DNA of 64,000 nucleotides, taken from assembly GCF_932526225.1 (NCBI RefSeq), contig NC_064041.1, forward strand, positions 7,647,042-7,711,041, written 5' to 3'. Below are positions 21,327-32,216 of the stretch, one piece after another. Every line of letters begins with the position of its first letter. Within the stretch, counting starts at the first letter, position 1. The position numbers were made by a program, and so were the translations under genes. A model generated the notes under the pieces. It was given only the letters and a program-made list of their open reading frames with translations. It was not told where the DNA came from and did not search any database. The DNA comes from Nematostella vectensis (lineage: Eukaryota > Cnidaria > Anthozoa > Actiniaria > Edwardsiidae).

Positions 21327-22077
21327 AGCGTCATAGGCTCGGCATTCCAGGTAACGCTTCCATCAACTAATCCAAATACCTGTCAGAAGAATGACAACAA
21401 TAAAAGCAAAATGCAAAAGTTTGTATCATTTAAGGGCTTGATTCACAATGTTGATACAAGTCTACAGCGGGCCGGAATTAATTTGGTTCTATATGATTAT
21501 TTATGAGTTTCTTAATAACTGACCTTTACCCACGTGAACCTCGAGGAATATAGCGCAACATCAATCAGAGGGAGGAAAGTGAACAATTAGCGAAAAAAAG
21601 GCAAAATTATAACGGGACAGAAACACTCATCGGGTGATAAAAATAAGCAAAAATATAACTGGGCAAAAAACACTCGGGTGTTAATTAGCAAAAAAATATG
21701 ACAGAGCAATTCTATGGCTATTCTATTCTATCAGGGGATCGCGTTTAAAACAAACAAAAAACATATTGTGATCATTTTTAGATTCAATGTCCAATTCCAC
21801 GGACGAATCACACCAGTTTTTTTAAAAAAGCGCGCTGTTTTACTGTGTTTCAAACAAAAACTTGACTTTAACTAATTTGTGTGTTATTTATAAGTGATCA
21901 TACGATTCGTAATTGCGCTCGTGTGCTTTAAATAGTCTCAAATTCGCCCTACGGGCTCGTGCAATTTTTTTTTTTGAAAAATTACACTTGAACTAAGAAG
22001 TCACGTGACTTTTTATTTCAAGTCGCCTTTTCCAGAAGACGAAGTCATTTAACTATGAAGTAAAACAAAACAAAGCC

Positions 22078-22142
22078 CGCTTAACACGGACACCCCGATA
22101 ATACGGACACTTATGAAAGTCCCGAGGGTGTCCGGGGTTCCA
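22078..22142 (-). mobile_element. Solo end of a pogo/Tigger-like element
   Basis: On the minus strand it begins CTGTGGAACCCCGGACACCC followed by CGGACAC-type repeats, next to TA. This is the same design as the ends of the element at 10586 but a different family. No partner end was found. Confidence 0.45.
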
Positions 22143-22629
22143 CAGTATATATATTTTTAGAAGGGTTTTATTCATTTAATTTGTCAAATGTTGTTTATTG
22201 CTTTTTCTGTTTTTGTTTTATTTCTTTTGTTTTATAAGCCGCTTTAAAACTATGCGTTTTAGAAATGTCACGCATAACTTAACAGTGCTTCAAATTCGGA
22301 TAATTTTAATACAGTTAATTTTAAATGTTGAAAAAAAAATCGCAGAATATCCAAAGGTCGACCCATGCGTATCAAATTCTTTTGCACACAATTCTTTTCT
22401 CAAGCCGGAATGAACTCACCTAATAGGATATCATGGAAAATCGTAGAACATCGCAAACGAGCTATTCATATCTTTTGCGTCGTTGCGATATTCAAAGATA
22501 TTTTTGAATTTCACAAAGTGTGATCTCGCACCTTTTTTTTCTTCATTTGGATTTATTGCGATTTTCTGAGATATTCCAGGATATCACAGAAACTCGACTC
22601 TTATCGCAAAACGGGCAATGGTGACTATG

Positions 22630-22660
22630 TACAGCGTGTCCCAAAAGTTTGTTCCTCTAT
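22630..22660. mobile_element. mariner-type terminal sequence, fragment 1
   Basis: TACAGCGTGTCCCAAAAGTT followed by TGTTCCTCT closely matches 31672-31700 (TACAGGGTGTCCCAAAGATT, TGTTCCTCT). ACAGGGTGTCCCAAA is a typical mariner/Tc1 terminus. It lies in XKR intron 1, about 90 bp before exon 2. Confidence 0.45.
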
Positions 22661-22751
22661 TTTAAAGGCTTGTAATTAAAAGCAATTACACTCTAACAAA
22701 TAATTTCGGCAGAATATTCTTCAAGTTACTAACTAATATCTTTAAAAACAG

Positions 22752-22835
22752 GAACAAATGGCTCGAAAAGATTGGGATAAAGACGAACGCCATCAGCTAC
22801 ATAATGCACGTGTTCCAACTTGGGCAGGCCTTAAG
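22752..22835 (+). CDS. XK-related protein, exon 2
   Basis: An 84-nt exon between the acceptor AAAAACAG and the donor GTAAGC. Read in the phase left by exon 1 (AT|G), it gives 28 residues with no stop, including ISYIMHVFQLGQAL. This matches the family pattern in which helix 3 begins with a His-x2-x-Leu-Gln-Leu-Gly motif. The exon is too short to stand out as an ORF. It ends in phase 2, the phase required by exon 3. Confidence 0.75.
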
Positions 22836-23140
22836 GTAAGCGTCTGAACCACTTACTAATACTTTTGAAAACCAGTTGAGCCCCGGGTTATGATTAATTA
22901 CATCATAATTATTTAAATTAAATTGTCGTAGTGTGAAAATAAATGAATCAGTATATCTTTTCGACAAAACAAACTTCATTTACTTTTCTGAAATACGTTT
23001 TTTTTTTTAAATTCCTCTACTTTTTCCTGACTTGAATTGGTTTTCCAGGTTGGCTGAGAACTTAGGGTAGATGTATTCTTTTGGGACAGAAAAGAAATGA
23101 AGACCTGTTACAGCGCGTAGTAAATAAAACTCTTGATCAG

Positions 23141-24068
23141 TTTTAATTTCTTGGTTTCATTGACTACGGGCTTATCACAAATGACACAATTTGATTTTGG
23201 GAATAAGGTGAGATTTCACTTTCGTAGATTTTGGCGGATCTTCAGGACTGTAAGAAGGATCCGCGCCTTAGACGACACTCATGATGATGAACAAACGAAG
23301 ATGCAAAAGCAAAGATTGCTAATAGACCAGCAGCTCAGTGTAAGATTACTGGGTGTTCTCACGGCCTTTATGGAAGACGCTCCCCAGACTGTGCTTCAGC
23401 TCTATATCCTGGTGATATCCATGCGCTGGGAATGGACACAGGGGAATATCCTAATGACGGTCAATATCCTCAAATCGCTTGCAATGTTCTCGTTGTCCCT
23501 TGTGGGATATGCGAAATACACACATTTGGCAGACGCTGATGTTCGTCCTCTACCCGTTTGTGCCGAAATCGGATTGTTTTCGTGGATTTTTTTTTGTTTA
23601 GTTTCCCGAGTAGTCAGCCTAGTAGTTTTTGCGTCTGTTTTCAAAGGGTTGCTATTCGCTATGACAATGGTTCATTTTGTGTTGTCCATCATTATTCTAT
23701 ACCCCCAGGAGTGTGATTATTTCCAAAACAGCAGAGTGAAATCCTTTTTGTTCAAATTAGCGATCGCTTACATACACCAGTTCTCGTTTTTTCCGCTTGC
23801 AGCATGCAGAACACGAAGGTACAGTATCCCATACCATTTTATCATATTAATAGAAAATGCAGCCATGGTAATATTCTGGGGTCTATACACATACTACAGT
23901 ACAGATTCCATTATCGCCGTTGCAGTCGTAGTTGGTGTGGCGTTTATGATAGGCATTTCATCGATGGTGTGTTATTACAACTGCCCCGTCTACTGCCATC
24001 CATCACGACCTCAAGCCAACCAAATACCTGACTTTAAGCCATACACAATATACGAGACAGCGGTATAG
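23141..24068 (+). CDS. XK-related protein, exon 3 (terminal exon)
   Basis: The acceptor is CTTGATCAG (to 23140); its phase agrees with exon 2. 308 codons lead to TAG. The signature AFMEDAPQTVLQLY (about residues 203-216 of the joined protein) is the strongest family mark. Before it lies a basic/acidic loop (RRFWRIFRTVRRIRALDD). After it come about six hydrophobic helices and a short tail with paired Cys/His (YYNCPVYCHPS). No obvious caspase-type site was noticed in the short C-terminal tail. AATAAA lies at 24145-24150. The track ORF begins eight bases earlier at a TTG, which is intronic in this model. Confidence 0.88.
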
Positions 24069-24744
24069 AACAAAACCATGAAGAAACTGACTTCAAGGTG
24101 GATATAATATACGAGCCAGAGGTATAGACTGCAGAACAATGTGTAATAAAATATAGTTAGCGCTAGTGCAACCATAAACCCAGCTGGCCGTGTACTGACT
24201 AGTACTTGAAAAACATGAACAATATCTTGACACTTGTATAACACCTTCCACAATTTACCCTTTATCCATATATTCATAAGGTCTTATCAGACAGGGCCCC
24301 GATTGCTTGAAGGCTATTTTCATTGACAAAGGCACAAAAATCTGAAAAATAGCACTGTACAAAACATCCATTCATATGGCCTTATGATACCTCCCCCTCC
24401 TCCAAGTCCCGCTACTAAAATGACTCTTGATTTAGTACAGTATATTCTTAGCCTTTCTGCTTATATTTCAAGTTAAAGAATGTAACTTTTGTCAGTAACG
24501 TTTGGTAAAGAAAACTGAAGTAAAACTATATACTTATACTTTAGAGACTCATCCATGTACATGCTTGTGTACTCGATGCAAAATAAAAAGATGTCTATGT
24601 CTATATGAACATTGTGCAGGACAATTTTTAAACTCCAAAAAATTAAAATATGATACCCCGGGGTGGGCCCCTTTTCTAGCAGTGAAAGATACAGAACATG
24701 TATGGGACACTATCTGACATACACGAGAAAATGTAGTATATAGA

Positions 24745-24761
24745 TTTAGGCACTGCCTAAA
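24745..24761. repeat. 17-nt palindromic box, copy 3 (inverted flank)
   Basis: TTTAGGCA-C-TGCCTAAA preceded by ATATAGA and followed by AGCGGAGCC, i.e. the same flank as the copy at 10065 on the other strand. Confidence 0.6.
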
Positions 24762-24995
24762 AGCGGAGCCCGCATTTAACATCTTTATGTGTTGACTGAT
24801 AGGGGTAGTTTTAGGGGGATCTACTGTAGGTTTCTTTAGAATGGTTTTAAATTAAATTAAATTAAAAATATGTAAATTTTCTACTTCCATGTCATTATGA
24901 ATTGTATTGGCCCCTTCAAATGGATCAAGCAAGCGCTAATTTAATAATATTCAATATGCAGTATGAAAGTTAACAAATACTAAACCTTGCAATGA

Positions 24996-25510
24996 ATATA
25001 TCAAGGATGTAACAGCATTCCAAAGATTTAGATACCATACTTTAGTTCTCATGTACCGCAACTGATTATTCAGAGGAATGTGTTGAAATTAGCTCCACAA
25101 AAATTCCTCCTGTCATGCACTACATATTGGAGCACCCAGCCTTTGGCCTGTTGTTTTTAGAAACCCTGGACCCACCAATACTGGCTTATCAAAAATGAAT
25201 GTAATGGAGGCAAATCCTAAATTACTGATAGTGCTTAATTCCAATTTTTAATTTCCAACCAAACCATGTTCATTGACCTAAGTTAGGGGTAGAGAGCAAT
25301 AAATAAACAAAATAAACAAAAATTATTTAAGAAAAAGGAATAAATAAACAAAAAAAAATTAATTAAGAAATGTGACTCTATTTGAAAAAATGTGACTGTA
25401 CTTTAAAAAAATATATAACAATAATGTAATAATAACTTGACTGAGCATTAATATAAAACTGTTTTCTTTACAGATTTTTTATCTAAAAAGCACAAGTTTG
25501 TTGTTGTCTT
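24996..25510. repeat. Diverged direct duplication, copy A
   Basis: ACAGCATTCCAAA..., then CCACAAAAATTCCTCCTGTC, ATGCACTACATATTGGAGCA and a final TTTTCTTTACAGATTT. The order is repeated in 25605-26200. No ORF is conserved. Confidence 0.6.
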
Positions 25511-25604
25511 TTATCTTTATCTAATAAAAAAAAACTTCCCTTTATAGTATCAAAGCTACATTCTGACCAGCTCTGCCCTTGCAAAGAAACAAATAATGGA
25601 TGAA

Positions 25605-26205
25605 ACAGCATTCCAAATATAGAATGATATAGTTAGATACACAGGTGCCATACACAAGTTTCATCTATCACTTACTGGTTATACTCCATCACCAAGAAAA
25701 CTAAAATCCACAAAAATACCTCCAGTCATGCATTACATATTGGTGCACCCACCCTTTAGCATGGTAGCCTGCTGTTATTTTTTATATAGAAACTCTGGAT
25801 CCACACATGCTAATACTACTTCAAAACTTCAAAATGACTACTTATAAATGAAATGACTACTTCAAAATAAAATGCAATGGAGCAGAACAAATTGACTTGG
25901 GAAGCAAATTCTAAAAAAATAATTGATATTACTGAAAGCGCTAAACGAAAATGTCTAATTCCAAACCTAGCCTATTTTAATTTATTTAGGGTGCAGTGGG
26001 GAAACAGCAAATAATATCAATTGCATACAAAAATAGTTAACAAATAGAGAACAAAGAAAGAAATGGGACTATATCTTTGTAAAAAAAAAATTAACAGTAA
26101 AATGCAACAACTTCATTGACCAATCTCTTAACATTTCCCCTTTCCTCATTATCTTTAGGTTGATAGAAATAAATGTTTTCTTCACAGATTTACCATTGAG
26201 AGCAA
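25605..26205. repeat. Diverged direct duplication, copy B
   Basis: ACAGCATTCCAAATATAG, CCACAAAAATACCTCCAGTC, ATGCATTACATATTGGTGCA and a final TTTTCTTCACAGATTT match copy A in the same order, with expanded A/T runs. Confidence 0.6.
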
Positions 26206-26261
26206 GTACCTTGCTCTAAAAAACCCTATTACACTTATGCTGTGGACAAAAGTAAGAAATC

Positions 26262-27432
26262 CCCGACCCGGCAAGGGAAAACGTACACTAGAGAAAAAGC
26301 GTTCGGGCTTATAAACGAAAAATATCGTTTAGCGGATTATGCAGAACGCTTATCAGACTTCTACGAAAAACGATCTCCGATTTTCAAGATCCTTTTTCCG
26401 AATTCAAGATCGTCTGTCCGAAGGCAATATCGTTCTTCCGAAGCCAAGATCGTTCTTCCGAAGGCAATATCGTTCTTCCGAAGCCAAGATCGTTCTTCCG
26501 AAGGCAATATCGTTCTTCCGAAGCCAAGATCGTTCTTCCGAAGGCAATATCGTTCTTACGAAGACAAGATCGTTCTCCCTGTTCATCACTAAGGTTAACA
26601 CTCGAACGATTTTCAAGATCGTTCATCCGAAGAAATGGTCGGCTTTACGAAGACAAGAACTTTCAGGGATTTGAAAAACGTTTATCAGTGCGTTTATCGC
26701 GATGATCGTAAAGGCAGATTCAAGCTATGATATTAATGCGCGAGTTCAATAGCAAGCGCAAAGCCGTCATAGTAAAGTTGTGGTCGCCATTAAAAATCCG
26801 TTCGTTTTGAAAAGACAAAAAAAGATCAAGAGCCGACTCGCTTTCTTAATTTGCATACGGCTTAAACAAATCGATTGTCGAACTTTACGGATCGTGTCAC
26901 TATCCTAATGGCAAAAAAAAGCTGAGATATAGAGGACTCTTTTTAGAGAGGTCTGTTTGATGCGCGAGTTTAGTAACAAGCGAGAACTGTCATATTGTTG
27001 TCGTCACCGTTAACATGTCGTTGTATTGCAAATACAAATAGAGTCGACTCTTTCTTAGCTTGCATACGGCAAATATCAAGGACATTCTCCAAACTTTAAA
27101 AGCGTTCTTCTGAATTTCTAATGACGATCTTCCGAATTATTAGAATGTTCTCCCGAGCTTCAAGAGAACGATCGTCCGAATTTTAAGAGTACGATCTTCC
27201 GAACTTTCCAAATTTCAGAGAACGATCTTCCGAACTTTAGAGTTTAAAAAACGTTCTTCCGATTGTGCCCCGGGAACAAGATCGTTTATGAACGATATAA
27301 CGAAGCAAAATCTTTCCCTTATTTTTAACAAGATCGTACCCTCATTATAGAAAAAGCATTCGTTAATCTTCCACATTTGCCAAAAAACGTTTTTCGCTAG
27401 TGTATGTTTTCCCCCTTGCCGGGTCACCCCTA
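26262..27432. mobile_element. TIR element with an internal GATCGTTCTTCCGAA array (about 1.17 kb)
   Basis: The left end CGACCCGGCAAGGGAAAACG, continuing TACACTAGAGAAAAAGCGTT, is mirrored at the right by AACGTTTTTCGCTAGTGTAT followed by GTTTTCCCCCTTGCCGGGTC. The TIRs are therefore about 45 bp. Inside lie the 20/40-bp array (26390-26580) and more scattered GATCTTCCGAA units at 27100-27260. No transposase is visible and no clear target duplication is seen. Confidence 0.7.
26380..26640. repeat. 20-bp tandem repeat organised in 40-bp pairs
   Basis: AAGATCGTTCTTCCGAAGGC alternates with AATATCGTTCTTCCGAAGCC. The pair is repeated about four times almost exactly and more loosely on both sides. All frames are open simply because the unit lacks stops; this is not a coding region. 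Confidence 0.85.
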
Positions 27433-28131
27433 CCATGTTATCTTTAAGACATTTGCCTGCTAAACACATTAGATAGTATGCAAGGTGCAGACAATATAAT
27501 CTTAACCAAAAAATAGAGGTAATCAGCAGGGTTGGATCCAGGGTAGTTTACGTAAGTTCCGGAACACACTCAAAGTTTTTCAGACCAAGTTATTTTGAAC
27601 TTAAATGGCTTTTTTAAAAATACTCCGATATCCCTAGAAACTATTGGCTTGTCTGTGGAAATCATTCAATCTCCTGTATTTTTGGTTTTTAATTAAATTA
27701 AACACGTAAAAAGATGCCTTATCGTCTTTATTATTCTTATGCGACTTCACGGAGCGCCCTGGATCACGAGCTTTGGATTTGAGCTTCGATCACTTTTCGG
27801 GAACCTTCGGAAATCCGTCGGATAAGATCGGAAAATATTGTCACCAATTCGCAAGCGAGGGGGTGGGTGAGGTGTTATTATAGTTAGCCCTGGAACACAC
27901 TCAAAACCTCGCGCGATTGGCTGGAATTTTTTTCATTGTGTTGGAACTCACTCAAAACCATTTTTGATTGGCTAACTCACTTGGAAACCACCGCGGAAAC
28001 TATCGACAAAAGTATAAAAGGGTCTGTACCTCCCCCAACGGTCTTCTTTCGTTTGCCTTCACTAGAGTCTCAGTACTTGCATCGGAGTTTACGAAGGAAT
28101 TGTTAACAAATTGCACTAGTTTTTACTCTTT

Positions 28132-29360
28132 ATGGCTCGTGCTCCTGTCTGTCGGAAGGAGGATTGTTCTCCCTACGACATTGGCTTAGTCTTCGACAAT
28201 TCGCCAGCTATTCGCCTCAGGACAAGTTGTAATTCATCGAAAATTTATGAAACCAGGTGAGCTTTTCGATTTCCCAGTGTCAATAGAGAATGGAAAATCT
28301 CGCAAGTTTGTTTCAAACTGGCTAAAGAAATATCCATGGCTAGCCTACTCTAAATATTACAATGGAGTGTTTTGCTTAGCTTGTGTTTGTTTCGGAGTTC
28401 AGTGTGGGCGAAACGCTAGCAAGTTAGACAAATTATTGAAGTCTCCTCTTACAAATTGGACTTCGGCCGCTTCGCGCTTTACAAAACACGCGCAAGGAAA
28501 TTGTGAAATTCACAAATTTTCTATGATTGCTATAGAAGAATTTAAGAAAATGATGCGAACAGACGCTGTCCCGATAAATCTGCAGTTAAATAACATCGTT
28601 CAACAGCAAATTGCTAGAAACCGTGAGATCCTTAGGTCCCTTTTTAATACAATTATTTTCTGTGGGAAAAACAATATCCCACTCAGGGGGTGAGGGATAG
28701 TGACCCCACTAATGCTGCCCTAGCTGGTAATTTCCAGGCACTGCTTGAATTCCGGGTAGATAGTGGTGACCAAATACTGGAGCAGCACCTAGAAAATGCA
28801 CCAAGAAATGCCACATACATTTCAAAGACCATCCAGAATCAAATGATATCAACTGTTGGTGCTCATATTTTAAATAATTTATCTCAAGAAATGAGAGATA
28901 GTAAATATTTTTCTGTAATGGCAGATGAAGCGGCTGATATAGCAAACAAAGAAAATCTTTCTGTTGTGATTAGATTTCTCGACTCAACCAAAAACATCAG
29001 AGAAGAATTTATTGGATTTTATATTTGTAAGGAGGGAACAACAGGAGAGGCCATCAAAGACCTTATAACTGCAGCTGTAGTAGACTTAGGATTGATGATG
29101 GAAGACTGTCGTGGCAAATGTTATGATGGCGCTGGCAATATGGCTGGACGACTTAATGGAGCCTCCTCGTTAATCAGAGCAGAACATGAGAAGGCAATTT
29201 TTGTCCATTGCATGAATCACCAGCTGAATTTGTGTATTGCCAATACCTGCCAAATACCAAATGTCAGAAACATGATGGATGTTGTGCGAAAGCTTTTTTA
29301 ATTTTTTGACAACTCTCCCAAGCGACAAGAACATTTACAATTCAAGATCATAGAACTTTT

Positions 29361-29394
<34 letters not shown>

Positions 29395-30413
29395 ACACAC
29401 TGCTTTAATTAATGTATGCCGCACCCGATGGATTGAAAGGATAGATGCTATGGACCGAATAGTTGAGCTTCTCCATCCAGTCACAGCTACACTAGAAGAT
29501 ATCTCAATGAACAGACACAAGCATGAAAATACCAACTGGAATGCCCAATCATTACTTAATGCTATCAACTTTTCCTTTATTGTTGCTATTGTTATTGTCA
29601 GACATATTTTGGCACTAACTAAACCACTTACAGTGAAGCTGCAAAGTAAAGCTATGGATATCCTGAAAGCTAAAGAAGAACTTGCTCTTCTGATATCAGT
29701 TCTCACAGAAATGAGCAATGACATTGATGCCACACACCATGAACTGTACCAGGATGCAGTGACTATCGCAAGACAAGTAGATGTACAACCAGATAAGCCA
29801 AGGGTAGCTCAGAGACAGACACATAGACCCAGTGCTCCTGCTTCAAATCCTGAAGACTATTACAAGATAAATCTGACCAGAGTTTTCCTAGACCATGTAC
29901 TCGAGCAGCTCGATTCTAGATTCAAGGATGATGTATTTATCTGCTACAAAGGTATTTCGATCATACCCTCTGTTTTGATTGCTACTGATGACTGGAAGCC
30001 TAATGTTTTAGAATTTTGTAACTATTACAGACAGGACATCTCAAATTATATAGGTTTACAGGCAGAGCTTTTATTATGGGAGAGATTATGGAAGGGGAGG
30101 GATAACAGAGGAGAAGTGATTCCAGACACTCTTAGGCTACACTGGAGGATATTGACAGATGCATATGTCAATATTTATTTCATGTTGAAAGATCCTGATC
30201 ACACTTCCAATTTCATCTGCTTCTTGTGAGAGATCCATTTCATCCCTTCGAAATCTTAAAACCTATTTGAGAAGCACAATGACTGAGGACAGATTGAATG
30301 GGCTGGCACTAATGTATACCCACAAAGACATGGATTTAGACCTGGACAGAATAATAGATTTATTTGCTCAATTGCACCTTAGGAGAATGAGAATGGCAAA
30401 CATATTAACTTAA
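28132..30413 (+). pseudogene. hAT transposase, TTF-type zinc finger (ZMYM1-like class), broken
   Basis: Readable order: a short N-terminus, a TTF-type zinc finger (LKKYPWL, GVFCLACVCF, then FTKHAQGNCEIH), a DUF4371-type catalytic region (KYFSVMADEA, GKCYDGAGNMAG, VHCMNHQLNL), an RTRW segment (CRTRWIERIDAM), and the hAT C-terminal dimerisation motif (ERSISSLRNLKTYLRSTMTE). Breaks seen: a one-base frameshift in a G-run at 28686-28690, an in-frame TAA at 29299-29301, a pure A-run of about 33 at 29359-29391, and a frame change before ERSISS (about 30230). The transposase is non-functional. Confidence 0.85.
29359..29391 (+). repeat. Poly(A) run inside the hAT transposase
   Basis: About 33 consecutive A residues followed by CACACAC, between two halves of the transposase. 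A short A-run probably expanded here. Confidence 0.8.
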
Positions 30414-31671
30414 ATTTTTGCACCATCTGTTTCTAGAGGGCTTGTGAGTTATATTCCATCTGGGTCTTACCCTTCAACTGATGGATAACAGCTACAGAAA
30501 CTCAAACTGGTGCCTGTATAACTTTCTTAAAAAGTCATTTCTAGATGTTTTTTTTATTTAGTGATTATTTCAATATTTCTATTGACACTGGGATTTCATG
30601 TTAAGCTCAAATGGTTTACAAACATTTCCCTGGGCTCCAGAAGCTGCAGTTTCAAATGATAAAAAAGGGGAGTATTTTTCAAATTATATATTTTATAATC
30701 ATTTAGTACTTCTCATTTTCATAACTTGATATTAATGTTGTATTTTTCTCCAGAGCTCCAGTGGCTGCAGTTCCCAAGGATGAAAAAGGGGAGTTTTTAT
30801 TCAAATTATATTGTCTATAATTTTTACATATCTTTTGTATATGACATATGATATTAATATTGGATTTTTTTTTCTTATTATCTTGAAAACTCCTGGACCA
30901 AGGACCAACCACAGGCTTGCCATCTATAAGTACCATTTTTCCTTCTCCTGCTCAAAGACAGTTAGTAGGTAGCTATATTGGACATAGACCAGTGGCACCC
31001 GTTTGGATACCAGAAATTTTTTGTAGAGCAAGGTGTTTCATGTACCACCTTCAACAAAATAAAACTTTTTTTGCCTTTATGATAGCATGTTTTTTTGTTC
31101 TTTTTGGGGTAATAAACTTTTCTGAAAATGCAGAAAATGGCATTTATAGAGCTTGAAATTTCAAATTTTCTTGGGGGAGCATGCCCCCAAACACCCCTAT
31201 TGTTGGTGTTTCGGTGGAAACTACTCACTCAAAAACCTGGATCCACCCCTGATCAGTGGTTGCATTTTGGGTTTTTATTTTTGATGAGAAGATTCTCTTG
31301 TAACCACAGGTAACCCAAGCACTCGGTTTGTATTCTACATTCTAGTACGCAAGAGAATTTGTATGGAAAAAAAAAAAAAAAAACATAAAGAAAACAGATC
31401 TCGTAGTCGACTCACTTTTTCTTGTCTCTTGGGATCTCTCCTGAGTACTATGGGGCCATAGTATTTTTATGCTGGCTTTTTTCTGTGATCATACAAACTT
31501 TGAAGCACAAAGTGAGGCGGTGAAAAGCACATAACACAGTAAGACCGAGTGGGAGTTGCACGATTGACTGGATGGATGGTAACCGCGCGATGACCATAAA
31601 ACAAAGTCGCATAGCTATACCATGTTTCTAAACCTATGGAGCTCCGCGCGCGGCCTGCGGCTCCGCTATTA

Positions 31672-32070
31672 TACAGGGTGTCCCAAAGATTTGTTCCTCT
31701 TACTACAGGATTGTATTTTAAAGTAATTACACCTTTAAGGTACTAACTAACATCTGCACTAAAAAACTAATTTTTTTTCCTTTCCCCGCCAAACCTCCAC
31801 GCGAGGGTTTTTCTATTGCCGCCAAAACATTATATTTTGAACTTTTTGGACTTGTTTAGGCTTTTTTAGCATGCGTAGCGAAAAATGAGTCCTGCCCAAG
31901 CATGTACACTTCGTGCTAATGGGTTTTTGATGAGGGAAATCGTTAAAAAAACTAGTAAAATTCGAGAGCTGGGTAGTAAAATGGTCAGCGAGAGGTGACA
32001 CATTCGAGAATAAACAAAAAAGAGGAATACCAAAATTGCTTCAAAATAAGTTGTGAATAAAGCGAAATAC
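31672..32070 (+). pseudogene. mariner/Tc1-like remnant: terminus and transposase helix-turn-helix
   Basis: A TACAGGGTGTCCCAAAGATT terminus (31672) precedes an ATG at 31885 reading MSPAQACTLRANGF.MREIVKKT. This continues after a frameshift as KW.ARGDTFENKQKRGIPKLL, the paired helix-turn-helix pattern of mariner/Tc1 transposases. The catalytic region is missing. Confidence 0.55.
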
Positions 32071-32216
32071 AAGTGAAGTCATTTAACAAGGCAGTTTGCA
32101 AGTCGGCTTAAAAGGAAGGCCTCGATGGAGGAAAAAAGACTGTTGTCCAACACTGCTCACATTGGCCATTTCGAAATGGCCATTTGTCAAGCACTAGTGG
32201 AAAGTGCCCAAATGGT

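Larger units (their letters stand above)
27527..31251. mobile_element. hAT element (3.7 kb) with CAGGGGTGGATCCAGG-type termini
   Basis: The left end CAGGGTTGGATCCAGG and the right end CCTGGATCCACCCCTG are inverted copies. ATCAG abuts both ends (27522-27526 and 31252-31256), part of what is normally an 8-bp duplication. Subterminal GGAACACACTCAAA-like words occur at 27569, 27893 and 27941 and inverted near the right end. A transposase pseudogene lies inside. Confidence 0.7.

Noticed and set aside
26242-26674. 110-codon ORFs with Arg/Ser/Phe repeats (RSFFRRQ...)
   Set aside because: Produced by the 20/40-bp tandem array; frames on both strands are equally open.
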